Part shown: positions 33,447 through 44,981 of the stretch, piece by piece
How the letters are laid out: every line of letters begins with the position of its first letter
Position numbering within the stretch: position 1 is the stretch's first letter
Source of the DNA: Impatiens glandulifera
Taxonomy: Eukaryota; Streptophyta; Magnoliopsida; Ericales; Balsaminaceae
DNA: 64,000 bases
Assembly (NCBI RefSeq): GCF_907164915.1
Contig: NC_061863.1
Span: 28,231,258 to 28,295,257, forward strand
Direction: 5' to 3'
The notes under the pieces: model-generated
What the model was told of the DNA's origin: nothing
Database searches by the model: none
The model's input: the letters and a program-made list of their open reading frames with translations, nothing else
Program-made: the position numbers and the translations under genes

Positions 33447-35159
33447 TAATAGGATTGGTGTGATCAATAGAGACAGGGGTATAACTATTGATGACAATTT
33501 ATGGAAAACGGTTTGATAAAAATCCTGTTAGGGATTAATATCACTTTCTATTATTCATAAACCCTTACAAACTCTTGAAGCGATTCAAGTGCGGAAACGT
33601 TTGCTCAGGTTTGAAGCTAATAACCAATGAAAGAAGAGAAGACATAATGAAAATGACACAGAAATTTGTTTATGGATGTTTGAAGCAAACTCTCCTACGT
33701 CACCCCTTCTTCCAACCACTGGAAGGATTCACTATACTTCTTTGAATCAAATACAGTTTATTGTCTAGCTAACTGTTGAACAAAACAGACTCTGTTCAAC
33801 TTACAATATGTTTAAGAATTTCACTCAGCTAGACGTATTTTGATTCTCTCTTGAACTTGAAGATGTACAGATTAGAAAGTGCAAGAGTATGAGATTGATA
33901 GCAGGTAAAGCTTATAAAATTAGTACACTCGTAAAACTTGTTGCTCTAGTGATAACACTGGTACCTCGACCGTTGTCCTTGAAGATCTATATATTGAAGA
34001 CAATCATCAACGGTCGAATCTTCTAGATGGACACATGGTAAGCGCCCATTGGAAAGCCTCCATAGTACAAGAGTACAAAATGCTCCATGCACAAATATCG
34101 TGGCCTTACCGAACTGGTAGTGCGCCGAATATTCTTCTGAAATTGTCCTTTACTGAACAAATAGTGGAGAAATATTCGCGTACGTGGCATTCATTCATTG
34201 TGTACAGATAGTTGTCGTACTGAACTACAAGGATGAGTGGAGTAGAAGTAGCATACAACTAGTTGATTGTGGGTAGGCGGATTCTAACTTCAAGCAGCTG
34301 CTAAAGCGAGGCATTAGACGTGTTTCGTTAGACTGCTAAGTCTAAGGAAGTTAGACGCCCACGTCTAGTAGCGAGATCCATTAGACCACCAAGTCTAATG
34401 GAGTTAGACGGCACGTCTAACTACGTATCTGTTAGACTGCACGTCTAATTGTGTATCTGTTAGACTGCACGTCTAATTACGTATTTGTTAGACTACTCAT
34501 CTAACTATGTATCTGTTAGACTGCACGTCAAACTACATATCTGTTAGACTGTACGTCTAACTACGTATCTGTTAGACTGCGCGTCTAACTACGTATCTGT
34601 CAGACTGCGCGTCTAACTACGTATTTGTTAGACTGCGCGTCTAACTACGTATTTGTTAGACTGTGCGTCTAACTACGTATCTGTCAGACTGCGCGTCTAA
34701 CTACGTATATGTCAGACTGCGCGTCTAACTATCTGTCAGACTGTGCGTATAACTACATATTTATCATATTGCGCGTCTAATTACGTATCTGTCAGACTAT
34801 GCGTCTAACTACGTATCTGTCAGATTGTACATCTAACTACGTATCTGTCAGACTGCGCGTCTAACTATGTATATGTCAGACTGCACGTCTAACTACGTAT
34901 ATGTTAGACTACACGTCTAACTACGTATCTGTTAGACTACACGTCTAACTACGTATCTATTAGACTGCACGTCTAACTACATATCTGTTAGACTGCGCGT
35001 GTAACTAGAAACACGTCTAATTAGCCTGTTTCAAACTAAGTCTAATTTAACATATTTTGATGCACCTGCATAAAAACAATTAGACGACTTAGCTTCATTC
35101 TTAATCAAAGTTTTACTAATACATTAAAATAACGTTAGTCAAAATAATTTGACTCAACA
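33447..35159 (-). repeat. 3' LTR of copy M
   Basis: In its own orientation it starts TGTTGAGTCAAATTATTTTG and ends ATCCTATTA. It contains a long palindromic array (34310-35005), a TATA-like CAATATATAG (33987-33997), and a U5 end homologous to the solo LTR. It is longer than its partner mainly because the array has more units. Confidence 0.9.
34310..35005. repeat. 28-bp palindromic array in 3' LTR of copy M
   Basis: About 24 units of roughly 28 bp: gttagactgcacgtctaac (TTAGAC and GTCTAA as inverted arms around a 4-6 base spacer) then tacgtatct. Each unit also holds one TACGTA and usually one ACGT in the spacer, both bZIP-type ACGT cores. Spacing is very regular, giving a satellite-like block inside the LTR U3. 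Confidence 0.95.
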
Positions 35160-35173
35160 ATTTCCCCCTTTTT
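35160..35173 (-). promoter_or_regulatory. polypurine tract of copy M
   Basis: The minus strand reads aaaaagggggaaat directly before TGTTGAGTC of the 3' LTR. Confidence 0.85.
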
Positions 35174-35327
35174 GATGATGTTAAAACTTTGCACAATTAA
35201 TAAGATAAGCACCCATCAAATTAAAGTAAGAATGACATTTGTTCACAAACTTCAAGTGAATGTTCTAAAAACTAAATTCCAAAAACCAAATTCAGAAACC
35301 AACAAAAATACTTTAAAAGAAAAGAGA

Positions 35328-38300
35328 TTAATGTTCTTCCCTTTTCACGTTTGAATCAGCAAACCCTTCACTAGTTAGGAGGTTGCGAAATTGAGGGATG
35401 AGGGCACGACCACCACTAGGAGTACGAACACCTCTTCCACCACTTCCATCACCTCGATCATCACTGCGACCTCCACCTCTTTTGATTGGTCTACAACTTC
35501 CTTCATCAACGACTTTTATTTTTGATCTGGTGCCTGTCGAAGCACCTCCTCTTAAGCTACTACTTCCACCTCCTCTTGAGCTTCCTTCCCCCTTTTTAAA
35601 AATATCAGCATCAAGGGCAATAAGACTTTTCTATTTATTAGCGGCAACGGCTTGAATTTTCCACGGCTTGAATTGATCTTACCAAGGAATCAGCTTATTC
35701 CATACGTTTAGTATCGGCTCTATTCATATGATTGGTTAACTCGACCATTTGACCTTGAACAAGATTAATTTCAACCATAACTTCTTGATGAAGATCCATA
35801 TTAAATTCCCTTTCACACTCAAACTTTTCAGAATGTCTTTTAAAGAAGTTCTTTTCGAATTTGGAATATGTGTTGTTGACGATGTTGATCTCATACGTGT
35901 TTCTCTTCATGATCTTCTCAAATTCTTTCTGAGTTGCAATAAAAGAAGAGAACTCTTTCTTGTTTGAGCTATGACCCTTCTCAAGATTCATCATTCTAGA
36001 CTGCATATCCAATATATTCTTCTGAAGAGTGCTCATCATCTCCGTCATAGACTTTAACAACTTTGCTCCTCTAAGGGAGGTTTCTTTAGTAGATGACACT
36101 TCTTGAGATTTGGTAGGAGCGGTTTGAATGAGACTAACATGAGTATGAACCTGCATAGAATGCTCTGGTTCATATGCCTCAGAAGCATCCTTAAACTTTT
36201 CTTCATCTCTGAGAATATCTTCACACACCTTAAGAATCTGTTCAGAAGGACCTTTGGAGTGAAGAGGTAGATCAACAACTTTTTCAAAGATATTTACGAC
36301 TGTTATTTCGGGAGAGGATCGAGGAGATGGTGAGCCGGGAATGAAGCATTGTGATAACGTTAGACCTTGTGACGAATTAGCTTCAGCCTCTTTCATTGGA
36401 GATTTCTCTGTTTCAAGAACAGGGGATTCCAGCACATCTGATTCCTAAACATTTGTTTGAATAAGTTCATCAATATTCTCCTCTTCTTCAGGTTGAACAG
36501 GATCCCGAGTCTGATTTATATAGTTCTGAGCTAGAAGACATTTTTTTTTTCAACAGACACATTACCTAGTTCAATAAGGTGAGCATCAACTTACTCATCT
36601 TCCGGTAAGATCGAGTCATTATCCTCAGAGAGTTGTATCGGCCCGTCTTCATCTGAAGAATTACCAAATAGATTCACCCCTGAACAGTTGGCATCGTGAA
36701 CAAATCTGAGAATAAAACTATAGTTTTGAATAATTTGATCAAGTCTCTTTAGGGCCTTTTATTATGCATCAACATTTCATTCCATTGTATTGAAGTTTGC
36801 TTTTCTTGCTTAGAGCACAAGAAAAAGAGCTCGACCTCTGAGATTTGCTTCTACCAGTTTTTTCCTCTTGAGAGCTTTATAGACCTTAGAGGTTTTAGCC
36901 CATTTCAGGACACGTTTCTCCACGTTGACCAGCTTCAACCATTTCTCGCTTACACTTTTTCCTTTGATAACTTGATCATACCTATTGGACACTTTGTTCA
37001 TAACCCAGGTATCGAAGATGTTAATCTTCGCATCAACTTTCACATTGTCTTGACCCATCATTACATTGACAATGCATGTTGCCTCTGAAACTTCCTCATT
37101 GGATTCGGTTGTGATAGCCTTACCCTTTCCAATAACCTCAACAAGTTTAGGAGTTGTCCTTGGTTCACCAATAATTATGCCAACAACTCTCTTGGTGACT
37201 CTCATAATTTTATGAGGAGTTAAGGGCTTTGGAAAAGTTCCCTGATAAAACGTCAGATTGGACACTTTTTCTTGTGACAACTGATTTTTCTTGAACACTT
37301 TTAGATACTGGTGGCTCGAGATTTGGCAAAATGGGAGCCTGTTTAGATGTTACAACAACAACAAGGGTAGGAACAACACCCTACTCTATTTCGGTAGAGA
37401 CAATAACTTCAGCAGCTATAGGATCATTTGGGCGGACATGAGACATAATACTGTCAATATTTTCAACATTTGGACCAACTAACTCAATAGTTAGCCCGAA
37501 AGCAAGTTCTAACACAAGAACATAAGCAGATACAAGTTGTTCCAACAAAGGAACATTAAACTTAGGCACTTCGTCCCGAGAAGAAGGGGAGGTTACCTTC
37601 GAGGAAGCTTTGGATGACTTAGACGCCCTAGGAACCTTTAACTTTTCTCCTTTTGAAATGGAAGACTTTGCCGGATTTTTCAACTGGTTGGCAGAAGGAG
37701 AAAGAGGAGACATCGGGATGGCTGCAAATGCAGAGGGACCTTGCTTTGTTCTGGAATCGACCACTCTAGAATCTTTCTTAGAGGAACTCTTCTGGATATT
37801 AGAACTAGCCTCTGATCCGTTATTGGTTCTCATTCTTTTTTCCCCCATAGATAGAATAGAAGCGGTTGGTTGCTTGGAATGAGTGACAGATCTTCCACCC
37901 ATTTGTTGGTTAGACACGCCAGAAAAGGACTCATTTGAGTTCTTCATTCTTGTGAGGGTGTTGGCAACGGTAAAGATGTTGAAAACTCGTCTAGTATGAA
38001 TAGCTTCTCCTTCTCCCATAGGAACCCCCATATGTTCCAGAAACGGCTAAGTTGGGAAGCGAATCCCACACTCTCCTTGTTTTTAGAGTCAATCGATCCA
38101 CATAGATTAGAAAAGAGCATTGAAGCCTAGTTGACTTGAATGCCCTTAGAGATAGCCGTCATATTGTCAAATGGATCCTGACTATAGAGATGAAATGAAC
38201 ATTCTCTTCCTTGAAGAGCCTTCGCATCAATGTCATTTAAGACGATGAAATAGGGTTTGAGAACTCTCTTACTCTCATTCATCCTTATTTCCGAACCGTC

Positions 38301-38648
38301 GGCCAAAAATGCAGTATTATTTTTCGTGATAGATTCCGTTGGAAGATGAAGATTGAACGTGTGGTCCTCCGATGGAAGTTCAAAGAACTCCGCATAAGAC
38401 GCCTCATTAAAAGATATAACCGTTTCGTTCACTGTTGCAGAAATAGAATCACCAACCATGGTTGCCATTTTGAAGAACTCCCGGACTTCCTTTTCGTAGA
38501 AAATAAAAGGGTAGCCGAGATACTTTCTGAGGCCGGAATACTCTAAAGATCTAAACATATCAACCACCTCATGTTGATCGAAAGCATACACCGAGGCGAA
38601 ATCCACCTACAAAGTACAGTGACCAAGGGTAATCTTCTTGTTGGCCAT
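35328..38648 (-). pseudogene. ORF2 of copy M (plant-transposon-type protein), with breaks
   Basis: The start MANKKITLGHCTL matches the plus copy (MGNKRITLIHCTL). The N-terminal domain (38606-38127) reads VVDMFRSLEYSGLRKYLGYP, EKEVREFFKMATMVGDSI and FNEASYAEFFELPSEDHTF, resembling a plant 'putative transposon protein' domain (PF20167-like, from memory). Middle: Ser/Lys-rich linker and a KGKAITTESNEEVSEATCIV block (37298-36810). The C-terminal third (36435-35695) is strongly heptad-like coiled coil (LKSMTEMMSTLQKNILDMQS), then an RG-rich tail with PIKRGGGRS. Stops include codon 14 (CAG to TAG by comparison with the plus copy) and at least four frame breaks. Function unknown: structural, RNA-binding or env-like are all possible. 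Confidence 0.75.
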
Positions 38649-38760
38649 TTTAGAGAAGATGAACAGACTCAAATGACCAAAATTCTTAGAGAGAAATTTA
38701 GAGAAAGCTTGGGTTCTTGAGAGATTTGAGTGCGTAAACGTTTCAATCACATGCAATATG

Positions 38761-38770
38761 TCCTTAAATA
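38761..38770 (-). promoter_or_regulatory. internal TATA box before ORF2 (copy M)
   Basis: The minus strand reads tatttaagga, 113 bp upstream of the ORF2 ATG. The plus copy has tatataagga at the same place (122 bp from its ATG). The following leader (caatcacatg... aagaacccaagctttctct) looks like a plant 5' UTR. Confidence 0.65.
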
Positions 38771-38819
38771 GACTTCGAAGAGTCGCATGGCTTAACCATC
38801 ACTTTTCATAAGAGTAGGA

Positions 38820-39310
38820 CCCATTAATTAATGTTAGACGTCTATTCCCATAGAGTCATCATTAAATTTAGGACTATATTAGTCATTTTATTTTAACTTG
38901 AAAAACATGTGTCTTCATGTTATTTGAAAGTGACTATTTTAATGTTTGAGCGGGAAAGTTAGATGACACGACTTAGAGGACAAATATCCTTGATCAGTCT
39001 AATAGCACACGTAGTTAGACGTTTTTATTACTTCTACAGTCTATATGATCTAAGCGTCTATTAGACGTCGACGTCTAATTACGCATGAACAATACGTATT
39101 AGATGTGTGTTTGATTAGACGTGAGCGTCCAACTGCTCTTTCTTATAAACGTCTAAGCGTCTATTAGACTTCAACGTCTAACCGCGCAGATTATTAACCA
39201 AGACACTTCAACTTAGAGGCATAGAGTGTGTAAGTAAAAATACATCTAAGTACATGTTTTTTCGTTTAGACGACCTCGTCTAATAGACCGATTAAGGCTT
39301 TAGTCTGTGT
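38820..39310 (-). promoter_or_regulatory. internal AGACGT-motif field upstream of ORF2 (copy M)
   Basis: Repeated tattagacgtcgacgtctaa, gcgtctattagacttcaacg and related words, irregularly spaced, sharing the TTAGAC/GTCTAA core of the LTR arrays. It lies immediately upstream of the internal TATA box, so it could be an enhancer copied from the LTR. The equivalent field in the plus copy is 47040-47400. Confidence 0.6.
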
Positions 39311-39555
39311 GCACCTTTATTTATACAATAAATTTCCCTCTCAATTTATGCATGTACAAAAAGAATAAATAAATGTTTGAGGTCCTTAAGAACAAAAATA
39401 TTTTTAAGAGAGAAAACACTTAGTCCTTAGAAGTGGCAAGAGCCACTGTTGATCTTCTAGAAAATATACTTAGAAGAGTATGCTCCTAGCTTCCTTCCTA
39501 CAACTTCTCTGTATCACCTACACAAGAAAATATTTACAAACTTTGGTACCCACAT

Positions 39556-41354
39556 TTATTTGGGTCCTCGATCAATCAGTCCCTTAGGAATCCATATTTG
39601 AGTTATTTCTATGGATTTCCCATTTTGTTTTGTAATTAATGCATATGATTTTGACTTAGCAGACGTCTTTCTACTAGCCACTGATCCCTTAGCTTTTGAG
39701 GATGATTTTCTTTTAAAACTCCTTGACTTTGAGTCAGGTTTTAGATAGTTAGACATGCTAGTTGAATCTAACTTGTTTTTCAGTCAACTAACAGTCGGCG
39801 GAACATAAGTTATTTCATCCTTCAAAGTTAACTCCTCTTGAATTGGATCAGTTTCAATGTTAGTTAGACTCCCTTTGACAAAACTTATTGGTTTAAACTT
39901 GTCATTTGCTGAGTTTAACTTTTTACAGGACTGGTTTGGGTCATTGCTATCAAATCCTAAATCGGATTTGGATCCAGCAGGTTTTAACAAACTGATTTGA
40001 TATTTGACAGCTACTCTAGACCTTGTCCAATAACTAACAATATAGTTTAACCTTTTGTTTTCAAAAGAGAGAGTTTGTATCTGTTCTTTGAGCATCTCAT
40101 TCTCAGATGAGAGCTCAACCACTTTATTTTCAGTAATGTTTGATTCTGGAGATTGAGATAAAATAGGTTAAGACACTTCAGAGGAAGATTTTATTTCATT
40201 TTTGGATTCTGATAGCTTTCTGTACTCAATGACCATGTCATTTAGTGCAGCTACCAATTCTTCCCTTGAAAATCTTTCAGAAGAGAAATCAAATACCTCA
40301 GATTCCTGAGATTCTTCTTCTTCTCTTGCCATGAAGCAAACAACCTCGTCATCATCACTGTCACTGGATGAAGAGTCGGAATCACTTTAGTTCCGTTTGT
40401 TCTTCTTGTCGCCTACCAAGAGAGCCTTTATCTCCTTTATTCTTCCTTCTTCTTCTAATCACGCTTCAACTTCCGACATTCCGATTGGTAATGACCTAAA
40501 ATACCAAAGTTAAAACACTTAACATTAGCTTTAGATTTCTTATTGGCATTAGTATTTGAAGAGCTTGAGTTAGAGTTGCTCTTCTTCATGAAGTTGCCAA
40601 ACTTCTTCACGAAGAGAGACATAACATTGTTGCTAAGCTGCTGGGCAACTGTCTTCACATCAAGGGCAACTGGTGGCTCTTTTGCAGTCACCAAGTCTTT
40701 AGTAATGATGGTGGATGAGGGTTGATCTTCTTCAATCCTTGAGTTCAACTCGAACTCATAGGCCTTGAGATCAGCAAACAGATCGAAGAGCCCGATCTTA
40801 TTGAGGTCTTTGGATTCCCTCATTGCCGTCGTCTTTATGTCCCACTCCCTTAGTAATGCTCGCATGACCTTGATGGAAATCTCCCTATTGTTATAGGTCT
40901 TGCCAAGAATGGATAGAGTGGAGATAACTTTGTTGAACCTTGCGTCAAACTCAATCATTGTTTCTCCAGGACGCATTTTGAAGCTGTCGAACTGCTGAGT
41001 GACAACCATGATTTTGTTCTCTTTAGTTTGCTCATTGCCCTCACACAGTTGGGTGAGTTTGTCCCAGATCTCCTTGGCAGTCTCACACTCGATGATGTAG
41101 TTGAACATGTTGTCATCAAGAGATCTGTACAAGACGTCCAATGCCATGTTGTTGAGGTTATTCCTCCTCTTATCTTTGCTGGTCCATTCAGATTTCTCCT
41201 TTTGAATCTTGATGGGACCATCTGTGATAACAATCTACATGTCATCATGAAGAGATGAAAGGTGAGCACGGACTCTCTTCTTCCACACAATGTAGTTTTC
41301 TTTTGAGAATGTAGGGATTGCCGTAGCACTAGCGTATTTGGATATGATCTACAT
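39556..41354 (-). pseudogene. gag of copy M (UBN2-type), with stops
   Basis: Starts at ATG 41352-41354, but its second codon is TAG (TCG in the plus copy). It continues RKSEW-type UBN2 gag: ALDVLYRSLDDNMFNYIIEC, AKEIWDKLTQLCEGNEQTKE, FDSFKMRPGETMIEFDARFN (41147-40455). The knuckle reads CFNFGILGHYQSEC, with the second Cys lost. After a stop comes a coiled region (MVELSSENEMLKEQIQTLSF, 40122), and the last block (39756-39556) is SKAKGSVASRKTSAKSKSYA with QIWIPKGLID, the usual end of gag before protease in this copia type. Protease never follows. Confidence 0.85.
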
Positions 41355-41384
41355 TCTTGGTGATAACTTGAGAATAAAAACAGG

Positions 41385-41398
41385 GCTCTAATACCAAT
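41385..41398 (-). promoter_or_regulatory. primer binding site of copy M
   Basis: The minus strand reads attggtattagag, matching initiator-Met tRNA with one change (plus copy: tggtatcagagct). Confidence 0.8.
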
Positions 41399-42950
41399 TA
41401 ATAGGATCAGTGTTATCAATAGAGACAGGGTCTAACTATTGATGACAACTTCTGGAAAATGGTTTGATAAAAATCCTGTTAGAGATTAATATCACTTTCT
41501 ATTCTTCACAAACCCTTGCAAACTCTTGAAGCGATTCAAGTGCGGAAACATTTGCTCAAGTTTGAAGCTAAGAACCAATGAGAGAAGAGAAAACAAAATG
41601 AAAATGACACAACAATTTGTTTATGTATGTTTGGAGAAAACTCTCCTACGTCACACCCCTTCTTCCAACCACCGGAAGGATTCACTATACTTCTTTGAAT
41701 CAAATACAGTTTACTGGCTAGCTAACTGTTGAATAGAACAAACTCTGTTCAACTTACAATATGATTACGAATTTTACTCAGTTAGACAAATTTTGATTAT
41801 CTTTTGAACTTGAAGATGTACAGATAAGAAAGTACAAGAGTATGAGATTGATAGCAGGTAAAGCTTATAAAATCAATACACTCGTAAAACTTGTTGCTCT
41901 AATGATAACACTGGTACCTCGACCGTTGTCCTTGAAGATCTATATATAGAAGACAATCATCAACGGTCGAATCTTCTAGATGGACATGTGGCAAACGCCC
42001 ATTGGAAAGCCTCCATAGTACAAGAGTACATTAGGCTCTGTGCACAAGGATCGTGGTCGTACCAAACTGGTAGTGCACCGGATATTCTTCTGAAACTGTT
42101 CTTTACTAAACAAGTAGTGGAGGAATATTCGCGTAAGTGGTATTCATTCATTGGATATAGATAGCTGTCGTACTGGACTGCAAGGATGAGTGGAGTAGGA
42201 GTAGCATACAACTAGTTGATCGTGGGTAGACGGATGATAACTTCAAGCAACTGTTGAAACAAGGCATTAGACGTGCTTCGTTAGACTGCCAAGTCTAAGG
42301 AAGTTAGACGCCCACGTCTAATAGCGAGATCCATGAGACCATCAAGTCTATTGGAGTAAGACGACACGTCTAACTGCATATTTGTTAGACAGCACGTCTA
42401 ACTACGTATCTATTAGATTGCACGTCTAACTATGTATCTGTTATACTACGCGTCTAACTACGTATCTGTTAGACTACGCGTCTAACTACGTATTTGTTAG
42501 ATTGTGCATCGAACTACGTATTTGTTAGACTACGCGTCTAACTACGTATCTGTTAGATTGCACGTCTAACTACGTATCTATTAGACTACATGTCTAACTA
42601 CGTATCTATTAGACTACACGTCTAACTACGTATCTATTAGACTGCGCGTCTAACTACGTATCTGTTAGACTGCACGTCTAACTACGTATCTTTTAGACTA
42701 CGCGTCTAACTACGTATCTGTTAGACTACACGTCTAACAACATATATGTTAGATTGCACGTCTAACTACGTATCTGTTAGACTGCGTGTCTAACTAGCAA
42801 CACGTCTAATTAGCCTATTTTAAATTAAGTCTAACTTATCATATTTGTATTCACCTGCATAAAAATAATTAGACAGATTAGCTTCATTCTTAATCAAAGT
42901 TTACTAATAAGTCATTAAAATAATGTTAGTCAAAATAATTTGACCCAACA
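41399..42950 (-). repeat. 5' LTR of copy M
   Basis: 1,552 bp. TATA-like ctatatatagaag at about 41940-41951. Array of about 19 palindromic 28-bp units at 42290-42800. High identity to 33447-35159 outside the array; the arrays differ in unit number and spacer bases. Confidence 0.9.
42290..42800. repeat. 28-bp palindromic array in 5' LTR of copy M
   Basis: Same unit as 34310-35005: gttagactacgcgtctaact then acgtatct, with spacers GCAC, ACGC, ACAC and GCGC alternating. Confidence 0.95.
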
Positions 42951-42955
42951 CATAT

Positions 42956-43500
42956 CTCATTAGTCAACTTCATAGCAGCAATGTTGCTTAAATCCTATTT
43001 GACGTCATTTTAATCATACTTTAAATTTTGGACATAAAAAAACGTCTTCGTGGTTTTGTTTACTTCCACGTTGTCCAAAGAAATGCTTTTAACTCACTAT
43101 AACATTTTATATGTGAAGTTTCACCTTGTTCGTCATTCATATGTTTTTGATTGAAATGCGATGTTGATGAAGAGGTAGCAACCATGAAATCTACATATAT
43201 AAAAATATAATGTTGTTTCAAATTGCACATATTTATTAAATTATATTGATCCTAAAAATAAAACAACAACAACAAAATGGTGTGAATTATGTATATATAG
43301 ACAAAAGACTAATTTCCCTAATATCACTATCAATGCAATCAAATAAAAATTAATTCCCCTAGTATCACTATCAATGCAATCAAACAAAAACTAATTCTCC
43401 TAATATCACTATCAATGCAATATCTTCATACTAATATGAGACCAATTTAATATCAAATCTCTCTCTATATATAATGATGCTTAATTTTTAAAATGATTGC
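42956..43500. other. flank with 41-bp triplet repeat and inverted satellite start
   Basis: 43309-43423 holds three copies of a 41-bp unit containing tatcactatcaatgcaatc. At 43463-43494 atataatgatgcttaatttt is the reverse complement of the end of a satellite unit (compare 24840 and 25150). No gene recognised, though a minus-strand stretch around 43190-43110 (SSTSHFNQKHMNDEQGE) is open for about 30 codons. Confidence 0.7.
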
Positions 43501-44000
43501 NNNNNNNNNNNNNNNNNNNNNNNNNNNNNNNNNNNNNNNNNNNNNNNNNNNNNNNNNNNNNNNNNNNNNNNNNNNNNNNNNNNNNNNNNNNNNNNNNNNN
43601 NNNNNNNNNNNNNNNNNNNNNNNNNNNNNNNNNNNNNNNNNNNNNNNNNNNNNNNNNNNNNNNNNNNNNNNNNNNNNNNNNNNNNNNNNNNNNNNNNNNN
43701 NNNNNNNNNNNNNNNNNNNNNNNNNNNNNNNNNNNNNNNNNNNNNNNNNNNNNNNNNNNNNNNNNNNNNNNNNNNNNNNNNNNNNNNNNNNNNNNNNNNN
43801 NNNNNNNNNNNNNNNNNNNNNNNNNNNNNNNNNNNNNNNNNNNNNNNNNNNNNNNNNNNNNNNNNNNNNNNNNNNNNNNNNNNNNNNNNNNNNNNNNNNN
43901 NNNNNNNNNNNNNNNNNNNNNNNNNNNNNNNNNNNNNNNNNNNNNNNNNNNNNNNNNNNNNNNNNNNNNNNNNNNNNNNNNNNNNNNNNNNNNNNNNNNN
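43501..44000. other. assembly gap (500 N)
   Basis: Exactly 500 N, the same as the first gap. It hides the first part of the 5' LTR of copy P. ORFs in N are artefacts. Confidence 1.
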
Positions 44001-44937
44001 TATTAGACGTGTTGTCTAATCCCATTACACCAGGTAGTCTAATGGATCCTGCTATTAGACGAGGGCATCTAATTTCATTAGATGAGGTCGTCTAAGTGAA
44101 ATACCTCTAATGCTATGCTTAAGCAGTTGCTTGAAACTAGCACCCGTCTACCTACGATCAACTAGCTGTACGCTACTCCTGCTGTACTTTCCAGTGAAGA
44201 TCAGTACGACAGCCAGTTGCAACCAATTAATTAATTCCACGTAAGCAAATATTCTTCCCACTACTTGTTTTTGCAGGAATATCCTTGAAGAAAATTTGGC
44301 GCACTACCAGATTGGTACGACCACGATCCTGGTGCTCAGAGTCTGTTGTGTACTATAGAGGCGTTCTAATGGAAGCTCACCACGTGTTATTATGGAAGAT
44401 TCGACCGTTGGTACCTACTCCTTATTTAAAGATCCTCAAGGAAAACTAAAGAACTGCTAGAATTACATATTATTCAATCTAAGCATACAAACGAGTTGCT
44501 TTCTTGTGTTTTATTGTGTGTTCAATCAAGAGAGAGTTAGAATCAAAGTATTGTTTTAGCTGAGTGATATTCTTCATCATATTGTAAGTTGTATAGAGTC
44601 TATTTTGTTCAATAGTGATCTAATCGTGCAACTGTATTTGATTCAAAGTAACTTTTAGTGAATCCTTCCAGTGGTTGGAAGAAGGGGTGACGTAGGAGAG
44701 TTAGCTCCGAACATCCATAAACAAATTGTGTCTTTTTATTATGTCATCTTCTCATTCTTGGTTCTTAGCTTCAAACCTAAGCAAACGTTTCCGCACTTGA
44801 ATCGTTCAAGAGTTTGCAAGGGTTTATGCAGAATAGAAAGTGATTTAAATCCTTAACAGGATTTCTATGAAACCGTTTTTCCTAAGCCTTCATCAATAGT
44901 CAGACCCCCGTCTCTATCGATTATGCGGATCCTATCA
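44001..44937 (+). repeat. 5' LTR of copy P (right part)
   Basis: Visible 937 bp of the LTR: end of the motif array (tattagacgtgttgtctaat at 44001), a U3 block ending ctacgatcaactagctgtac, TATA-like cttatttaaagatcc (44421-44435), then R/U5 ending gcggatcctatca. The U5 segment is the reverse complement of 41399-41700, confirming the family. Confidence 0.85.
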
Positions 44938-44953
44938 ATTGGTATCAGAGCTC
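44938..44953 (+). promoter_or_regulatory. primer binding site of copy P
   Basis: attggtatcagagctc directly after the LTR; tggtatcagagctc is a perfect initiator-Met tRNA complement over at least 12 bases. Confidence 0.9.
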
Positions 44954-44981
44954 TGTTTCTATTCTCAAGCCTTTTCCAAGA

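Larger units (their letters stand above)
33447..42950 (-). mobile_element. non-autonomous copia-like element, copy M (gag + ORF2, no pol)
   Basis: A 9,504-bp element with TSD catat, LTRs of 1,713 bp (33447-35159) and 1,552 bp (41399-42950), initiator-Met primer site, full gag region, an internal promoter-like region, a second ORF of about 1,100 codons and a polypurine tract. Between the gag end (39556) and ORF2 start (38648) there is no protease, integrase or reverse transcriptase; only the W-I-P-K-G-L-I gag/pol border remains. The plus-strand copy has the same order, so loss of pol predates both insertions. It fits the TR-GAG/LARD class of non-autonomous elements. Movement would need enzymes from another copia. 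Confidence 0.9.

Noticed and set aside
34310..35005. CRISPR-like regular repeats
   Set aside because: Units are directly tandem and palindromic, with no unique spacers, inside a plant LTR with TSDs; there are no cas genes.
35398..35655. Proline-rich plus-strand ORF
   Set aside because: It is the antisense shadow of the RG-rich tail of ORF2 on the minus strand.
38648..39556. Hidden pol genes on the opposite strand or another frame between gag and ORF2
   Set aside because: No Y-V-D-D, D-S-G, HHCC or RNase H motif was found by eye in either copy; the space is only about 0.9 kb and filled with AGACGT motifs and leader.
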